A stretch of 38,235 bases of DNA from Candidatus Rokuibacteriota bacterium. GTDB taxonomy: Bacteria > Methylomirabilota > Methylomirabilia > Rokubacteriales > CSP1-6. Where the stretch lies: NCBI GenBank assembly GCA_003220345.1, contig QHSC01000094.1, positions 1 to 38,235 of the forward strand, written 5' to 3'. Every line of letters begins with the position of its first letter. Within the stretch, counting starts at the first letter, position 1. The translations under genes were made by a program, and so were the position numbers. Below the pieces are notes generated by a model that made no database searches, had not been told where the DNA came from, and saw only the letters and a program-made list of their open reading frames with translations. Of the stretch, positions 34,073 to 38,235 are shown one piece after another.

Positions 34073-34924
34073 CTGTCCAGGGAGGGAATCGGACTGATCA
34101 ACGGCTCCTTCTACGCCCTCCTGAGCCTCGGGCTGTCCGTCATCTTCGGGCTGCTCAACATCATCAACTTCGCCCACGGCGCCCTGTACATGATGGGCGC
34201 CTTCGTGGCGTACTTCCTCCTGCAGTGGGCGGGCCTCGGCTACTGGTGGGCCCTTCTGCTTGCGCCGATCGTGGTTGGTTTCCTCGGCGTGGTGCTGGAG
34301 CGGACCATGCTGAAGCGCCTCTACCACCTCGATCACCTCTACGGGCTCCTCCTGACCTTCGGCCTCGCCCTGATCATCCAGGGCCTCTTCCGCAACGAGT
34401 TCGGATCCTCGGGGCTTCCGTACGCCATGCCGGCGCAGCTCGCGGGGGGGCGGAGCCTGGGCTTCATGTTCCTGCCGAACTACCGGGCCTGGGTCATCGT
34501 CTTCTCGCTCGCGACGTGTCTGGTCACGTGGTACGTGATCGAACGAACCAAGCTGGGATCCTATCTGCGCGCGGCCACCGAGAACCCGGCCCTCGTCCAG
34601 GCCTTCGGCATCAACGTGCCGCGGATGATCACGCTCACGTACGGATTCGGGGTGGCGCTGGCCGCTCTGGCCGGGGTGCTCGCCGCACCTATCTACCAGG
34701 TGAATCCCCTCATGGGCGCCGATCTCATCATCGTGGTCTTCGCGGTGGTGGTGATCGGCGGGCTGGGCTCGATCATGGGCTCGATCCTGACCGGCTTCGC
34801 CGTCGGGATCGTCGAGGGCCTCACCAAGGTCTTCTATCCCGAGGCCTCGAACACGGTCATCTTCGTGATCATGGCGCTGGTCCTGCTCGTCAAGCCCACC
34901 GGACTCTTCGGGCGGGAGAAGTAG
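34073..34924 (+). CDS. livH: branched-chain amino acid type ABC transporter permease LivH (second operon), 5' end anomalous
   Basis: From 34091 onward the frame reads GLINGSFYALLSLGLSVIFG and NFAHGALYMMGAF, the normal first helices of LivH. It continues intact to RPTGLFGREK-like KPTGLFGREK at 34924. Yet no ATG, GTG or TTG occurs in this frame between the previous gene's TAG (34046) and the ATG at 34190, which lies after the conserved start. The only in-frame options are CTG codons such as 34073, given here. A GTG at 34050 begins a short frame that would join this one if 2 nt were lost from the (CT)3 run at 34065-34070. The gene may be frameshifted at its 5' end; the start is uncertain. Confidence 0.7.
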   Translation: MSREGIGLINGSFYALLSLGLSVIFGLLNIINFAHGALYMMGAFVAYFLLQWAGLGYWWALLLAPIVVGFLGVVLERTMLKRLYHLDHLYGLLLTFGLALIIQGLFRNEFGSSGLPYAMPAQLAGGRSLGFMFLPNYRAWVIVFSLATCLVTWYVIERTKLGSYLRAATENPALVQAFGINVPRMITLTYGFGVALAALAGVLAAPIYQVNPLMGADLIIVVFAVVVIGGLGSIMGSILTGFAVGIVEGLTKVFYPEASNTVIFVIMALVLLVKPTGLFGREK

Positions 34925-34927
34925 CCG

Positions 34928-35820
34928 GTGACCACGGCCCGGGAAGCCGCGCCCGCCCTCGAGACGCCCTCCGCCACGAGTCGCCACCAGCTCGTCGCCT
35001 TCGCCGTCATGGTCGTCTTCTTCGTGGTGGCGCCGTTTTTCATCTACCCGCTCTTTCTCATGAAGGCGCTCTGCTTCGCGCTCTTCGCCTGTGCCTTCAA
35101 TCTCCTGATCGGCTATGTCGGGCTCCTGTCCTTCGGACATGCCGCGTTCCTCGGTTCCGCCGGCTACATCTCGGCGCACACGGCCAAGGTCTGGGGCTGG
35201 CCGCCGGAGCTGGCCATCCTCGCGGGGACGGTCGTGGCGGGAGCTCTCGGCGTCCTGATCGGTGCCAGGCCCCGTTCACTCACGGCGAGGACGGCATCCA
35301 GGCGGTGCCACGAGGCATGCTCTTCGGCCTTCTCGATCTGCGCCATACCATGACCATGTACTTCGTGGTGCTGGCGGTGTTCCTCGCGAGCTTCCTGCTC
35401 ATCTACCGGACCATCCACTCGCCCTTCGGCCAGGTGCTGAAGGCCATTCGCGAGCACGAGCCGCGGGCCGTCTCGCTCGGCTATACCGCGGAGCAGTACA
35501 AGCTCCTCGCCTTCGTGCTCTCCGGCACGCTCTCGGGGCTGGCCGGCGGCACCAAGGCCATCGTCTTTCAGCTCGCCTCGCTCACCGACGTCCACTGGAC
35601 CATGTCGGGCGAGGTCGTGTTGATGACGCTCCTGGGCGGTCTCGGCACCGTCTTTGGCCCCGTGGTGGGTGCCTTCATCGTCGTCTCGCTCGAGAACTAC
35701 CTGTCGCAGCTCGGGTCCTGGGTGACCGTGGTGCAGGGGGTGATCTTCGTGCTCTGCGTGCTGACCTTCAGGCGCGGTGTCATCGGGGAGCTGGCCCGGC
35801 TGATCAAAAAGCCTCTCTAG
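34928..35820 (+). pseudogene. livM: branched-chain amino acid type ABC transporter permease LivM (second operon), internal deletion and frameshift
   Basis: From the GTG at 34928 the first 112 codons look like LivM (FNLLIGYVGLLSFGHAAFLG, then GVLIGA). At about 35261-35266 the frame breaks and homology resumes one frame over as QAPFTHGEDGIQAVPRG. It then runs through RTIHSPFGQVLKAIREHEP to the TAG at 35818. Roughly 30 residues normally found between these parts (the AIRRQGIYFAM-type helix) are absent, and the loss is not a multiple of three. No full-length permease can be made. The intact copy at 10565-11521 shows what is missing. It may be a true mutation or an assembly collapse. Confidence 0.82.
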
Positions 35821-36146
35821 GCTGCCGAGGCCTGGCAGCGCTCCTCGAATTCGGATAGCATCTTCCGGTACTTGTCTTCGATGGCTCGCTTCTGGCGCTC
35901 CCAGTGGGCCTCGAAGCGCTGCTGCTCCCTCCGGCGGCATGCGGCGGCGCCGGACCCTCCTGGACAGCGACCGAAGGCCTCCCACATGGCCGCCCGATTG
36001 GTGTCCTCGGCGCCTTCTATCTCCGAGAGCATCAAGCGGCCGACCACGCTTCGGGCCTGCTGAGGCCAGGCGCAGTCCATCTCGAGCGGGGCCCAGCCGA
36101 TCGACCAGGCGAGAACGACCCATACGACCCAGACAGGCGAGCGCAT
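35817..36146 (-). CDS. small exported cysteine-containing protein, unknown function
   Basis: A 109-residue protein on the (-) strand with a hydrophobic N-terminus (SPVWVVWVVLAWSIGWA) suited to a signal peptide or anchor. The mature part has four Cys (25, 61, 70, 104) and a charged, helix-forming tail rich in Arg, Glu and Gln (about 70-104), possibly coiled coil. I do not recognise the family. Its stop overlaps the livM stop by 2-3 nt in a tail-to-tail arrangement with no terminator hairpin seen. The coding call rests on the signal-like start and the charged tail. Confidence 0.5.
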   Translation of the reverse strand: MRSPVWVVWVVLAWSIGWAPLEMDCAWPQQARSVVGRLMLSEIEGAEDTNRAAMWEAFGRCPGGSGAAACRRREQQRFEAHWERQKRAIEDKYRKMLSEFEERCQASAA

Positions 36147-36211
36147 GATCAGTGGGCTACCCAGAGGGTCCGAAGGTGACCGTAAACCCTTGTCTTGGCT
36201 CGCAAAGTCGC

Positions 36212-36240
36212 TTGACAGCCCCGGGCCGGTCGTTTAGACT
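36212..36240 (+). promoter_or_regulatory. predicted strong promoter upstream of the acyl-CoA synthetase
   Basis: A consensus TTGACA (36212-36217) and TAGACT (36235-36240) are exactly 17 bp apart. Transcription would begin near 36247, leaving a leader of about 190 nt before the ATG at 36436. Confidence 0.6.
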
Positions 36241-36435
36241 CTCGCCACTCCAGCACCCCCGGCGTGGCTACCCCCCAGGCCGGTGCCCGGGGCAAGGCTC
36301 GGACGATTGTGGAAACTCTCTCCATTGGCGCAGGCGAGTGTTGCTTCACGGATCCCATGTGATCCGCGCAAAGGCGCGCGGGCGCAGACAGTGTGAGTGT
36401 GCCAGCCATCCAACCCTCCGGATGACGCATTCCTG
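36241..36435 (+). other. long untranslated leader with small hairpins
   Basis: About 190 nt between the promoter and the acyl-CoA synthetase start with no convincing gene. Visible pairings include CGGATC/GATCCG (36348-36365) and GCGC/GCGC just after it. I do not see the consensus of a known riboswitch. A GTG at 36397 is in frame with the synthetase and could be an alternative start. The rest of the gap, 36147-36211, shows nothing recognisable. Confidence 0.35.
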
Positions 36436-38235
36436 ATGCCTGCCCCCGGCCTCGACACCCTCCCGAAGCTCGCGCTCGACAATTCCCAGCGCCTCGCTGC
36501 GGCCGTGGCCATCCGCGAGAAGGAGTTCGGGATCTGGCAGGCACATACGTGGAAGGATTACGTCGAGCACGTGCGGCGCATCGCCCTCGGCCTCGCCAGC
36601 CTCGGCTTCCGCCGCGGTGACAAGATCGCCGTCATCGGCGACAACCGCCCCCAGCTCTACTGGACCATGGTCGCGGCGCAGGCCCTCGGTGGCGTGCCCG
36701 TGCCCATCTACCAGGATGGAATCGCCGCGGAGATCCACTACGTCATCGATCACTCGGAATCCCGGATGGTCGTGTGCGAGGACCAGGAGCAGGTCGACAA
36801 GATCCTGGAGATGAAGGACAAGCTGCCCCTCGTCGAGGTCATCATCTACGACGACCCCAAGGGCATGCGGCACTACGACCAGCCGTGGCTGCTGAGCCTG
36901 GATCAGGTCCAGGCGCGGGGTGTCGAGTTCGCCCGCGACCATCCCGCGCACTGGGACACCGAGATGGCCAGGGGACTCGCGACGGATCTCGCCATCATCA
37001 ACTACACGTCGGGGACGACGGGGTTTCCCAAGGGTGTGATGATCTCCCACGGCGCCCTCCTCGCCACGGCACGGCAGTTCCTCGAGGTGGAGCCCATGGG
37101 CCGTGGCGACGAGATCATGGCCTACCTGCCCATGGCCTGGATCGGGGACAGCTTCTTCTCCCTCGCCGTGGCCTTCCTCGCGGGCTGCACGGTCAACTGC
37201 CCGGAAGACGCCTCCACCGTCCGTCACGACTTCCGGGAGATCGGCCCGACCATGACCTTCGCGCCGCCGCGCATCTGGGAGAACATCCTCTCCCAGGCCC
37301 AGGTGCGCATCGAGGACGCCAACTGGCTCCAGCGGCGCCTCGCGAAGTTCTTTCTTCCCCGCGGGATGCTCAGGGCGCGTCTCGAGCTCGAGGGCAAGCC
37401 GGTGTCCACCCCGCTCCGCGCCCTGACCTGGCTCGGACGCTGGCTCGTCTTCGACCCCCTTCGCGATCAGCTCGGGTTTCGGCGCATCCGCGCGGCCATC
37501 ACGGGGGGCGCCGCCCTCGGCCCCGAGATGATGCAGTTCTTCCGGGCCATCGGTGTCAACCTCAAGCAGCTCTACGGCGCCACCGAGTGCTGCGCGCCGG
37601 CCACCCTGCACCGGGACGGTCGAGTCAAGCTGGAGACCGTGGGCTCGCCGCTGCCCGGCGTCGACATCAAGCTCTCCGACCGGGGCGAGGTGCTCATCCG
37701 CACCGAGGGCCTCTTCACGGGGTACTACAAGAGCCCGGAGCAGACGGCTTCGGCGCTGCGCGATGGGTGGCTCCATACCGGCGATGCCGGCCTCTTCGAT
37801 CCCGACGGACAGCTCGTCATCATCGATCGCGTGAAGGACGTGGCCACGCTGGAGGACGGCACGGTGTTCGCCCCCCAGTACATCGAGAACAAGCTCAAGT
37901 TCAGCGTCTACGTCAAGGAAGCGGTGGCCGTGGGCCACGCGCGCCCCTACATCGCCGCGATGCTCAACATCGACATGGAGGTCGTGGGCAACTGGGCGGA
38001 GCGACGCGGCATCGGCTACACGGGCTATACGGACCTTGCCCAGAATCCCGCCACCTATGAGCTGCTCCACCAGGAGATCCGTCGCGCCAATGACACCCTG
38101 GCGCCCTCGCAGCGCGTCAGGCGCTTCGCCATCCTGCACAAGGAGCTGGATCCCGACGACGCCGAGATCACGAGAACCCGGAAGGTCCGTCGCGGGTTCA
38201 TCAATGAGAAGTATGCGTCCATCATCGCCGCCCTC
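36436..38235 (+). CDS. long-chain acyl-CoA synthetase (AMP-binding), 3' truncated by window end
   Basis: An open frame of 600 codons running off the window end without a stop; family members are commonly a little over 600 residues, so little is missing. The ATP/AMP motif is YTSGTTGFPKGVMISH; then come MAWIGDSFF, the adenine-region QLYGATE, the TGDAG motif in LHTGDAGLFDPDG, and the hinge DRVKD followed by PQYIENKLK. This matches long-chain fatty acid CoA ligases that make acyl-CoA through an acyl-AMP. The ATG at 36436 is preferred, with only a weak ribosome site. It has its own strong promoter and would supply acyl-CoA to the beta-oxidation genes elsewhere in the window. Confidence 0.88.
   Translation, partial: MPAPGLDTLPKLALDNSQRLAAAVAIREKEFGIWQAHTWKDYVEHVRRIALGLASLGFRRGDKIAVIGDNRPQLYWTMVAAQALGGVPVPIYQDGIAAEIHYVIDHSESRMVVCEDQEQVDKILEMKDKLPLVEVIIYDDPKGMRHYDQPWLLSLDQVQARGVEFARDHPAHWDTEMARGLATDLAIINYTSGTTGFPKGVMISHGALLATARQFLEVEPMGRGDEIMAYLPMAWIGDSFFSLAVAFLAGCTVNCPEDASTVRHDFREIGPTMTFAPPRIWENILSQAQVRIEDANWLQRRLAKFFLPRGMLRARLELEGKPVSTPLRALTWLGRWLVFDPLRDQLGFRRIRAAITGGAALGPEMMQFFRAIGVNLKQLYGATECCAPATLHRDGRVKLETVGSPLPGVDIKLSDRGEVLIRTEGLFTGYYKSPEQTASALRDGWLHTGDAGLFDPDGQLVIIDRVKDVATLEDGTVFAPQYIENKLKFSVYVKEAVAVGHARPYIAAMLNIDMEVVGNWAERRGIGYTGYTDLAQNPATYELLHQEIRRANDTLAPSQRVRRFAILHKELDPDDAEITRTRKVRRGFINEKYASIIAAL

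Noticed and set aside
32057-35179. Antisense open frame of about 1000 codons across the second transporter operon.
   Set aside because: Low-complexity charged sequence opposite clearly conserved binding-protein and permease genes.
36241-36435. Possible known riboswitch in the acyl-CoA synthetase leader.
   Set aside because: No cobalamin, TPP, SAM, glycine or other consensus could be recognised; only small hairpins are visible.
36346-38139. Antisense open frame opposite the acyl-CoA synthetase.
   Set aside because: The + strand frame has the AMP-binding motifs and a promoter; the antisense frame is a mirror artefact.

Overview
The window is strongly GC-rich, almost entirely coding and nearly all on the + strand. 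Genes are packed in operons with 1-23 nt overlaps and occasional GTG starts. The mix of two branched-chain amino acid type ABC transporters, three acyl-CoA dehydrogenases, ETF, crotonases, a B12-dependent mutase and a very large GAF-rich sensor kinase resembles uncultured soil bacteria such as Candidatus Rokubacteria/Methylomirabilota. That taxonomic guess is inference and no search was run. No tRNA, rRNA, CRISPR array or transposase was found.

Layout. (1) 1-3085: end of an iron/polyamine-type ABC permease, an MFS transporter, and a broken ATPase gene with an out-of-frame internal deletion that removed the ABC signature. (2) 3113-8259: rhodanese, enoyl-CoA hydratase, HAD hydrolase, apt (with its own promoter), a thiolase relic, a small exported protein, 3-hydroxyacyl-CoA dehydrogenase and an acyl-CoA dehydrogenase. 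(3) 8312-12943: an intact five-gene branched-chain-type ABC transporter, with paired hairpins between the binding protein and the permeases. (4) 13098-20332: a 2056-residue membrane hybrid histidine kinase with eight tandem GAF domains, overlapping trpD by 4 nt. (5) 20403-30245: a catabolic unit with a promoter and possible operator, a GntR/UTRA regulator, etfB, etfA, acyl-CoA dehydrogenase, large mutase subunit, branched-chain aminotransferase, HIT protein, small B12 subunit, a 33-bp inverted-repeat element, another acyl-CoA dehydrogenase, an atypical crotonase and a terminator. (6) 30227-31279 (-): a ketopantoate-reductase-like gene. (7) 31336-35820: a second branched-chain-type ABC operon whose two permease genes look damaged. 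(8) 35817-36146 (-): a small exported cysteine-containing protein. (9) 36212-38235: a promoter, an unusual leader and the start of a long-chain acyl-CoA synthetase.

How it fits together. Transporters of the branched-chain amino acid family, ilvE, a two-subunit mutase, ETF and acyl-CoA dehydrogenases suggest valine/branched-chain acyl-CoA breakdown feeding beta-oxidation. The mutase has Phe80/Gln198 where methylmalonyl-CoA mutases have Tyr/Arg. That is the pair reported for isobutyryl-CoA mutase, so it probably interconverts isobutyryl- and butyryl-CoA. Several transporter genes and one thiolase show internal loss or frame breaks, which is either real decay or an assembly problem.
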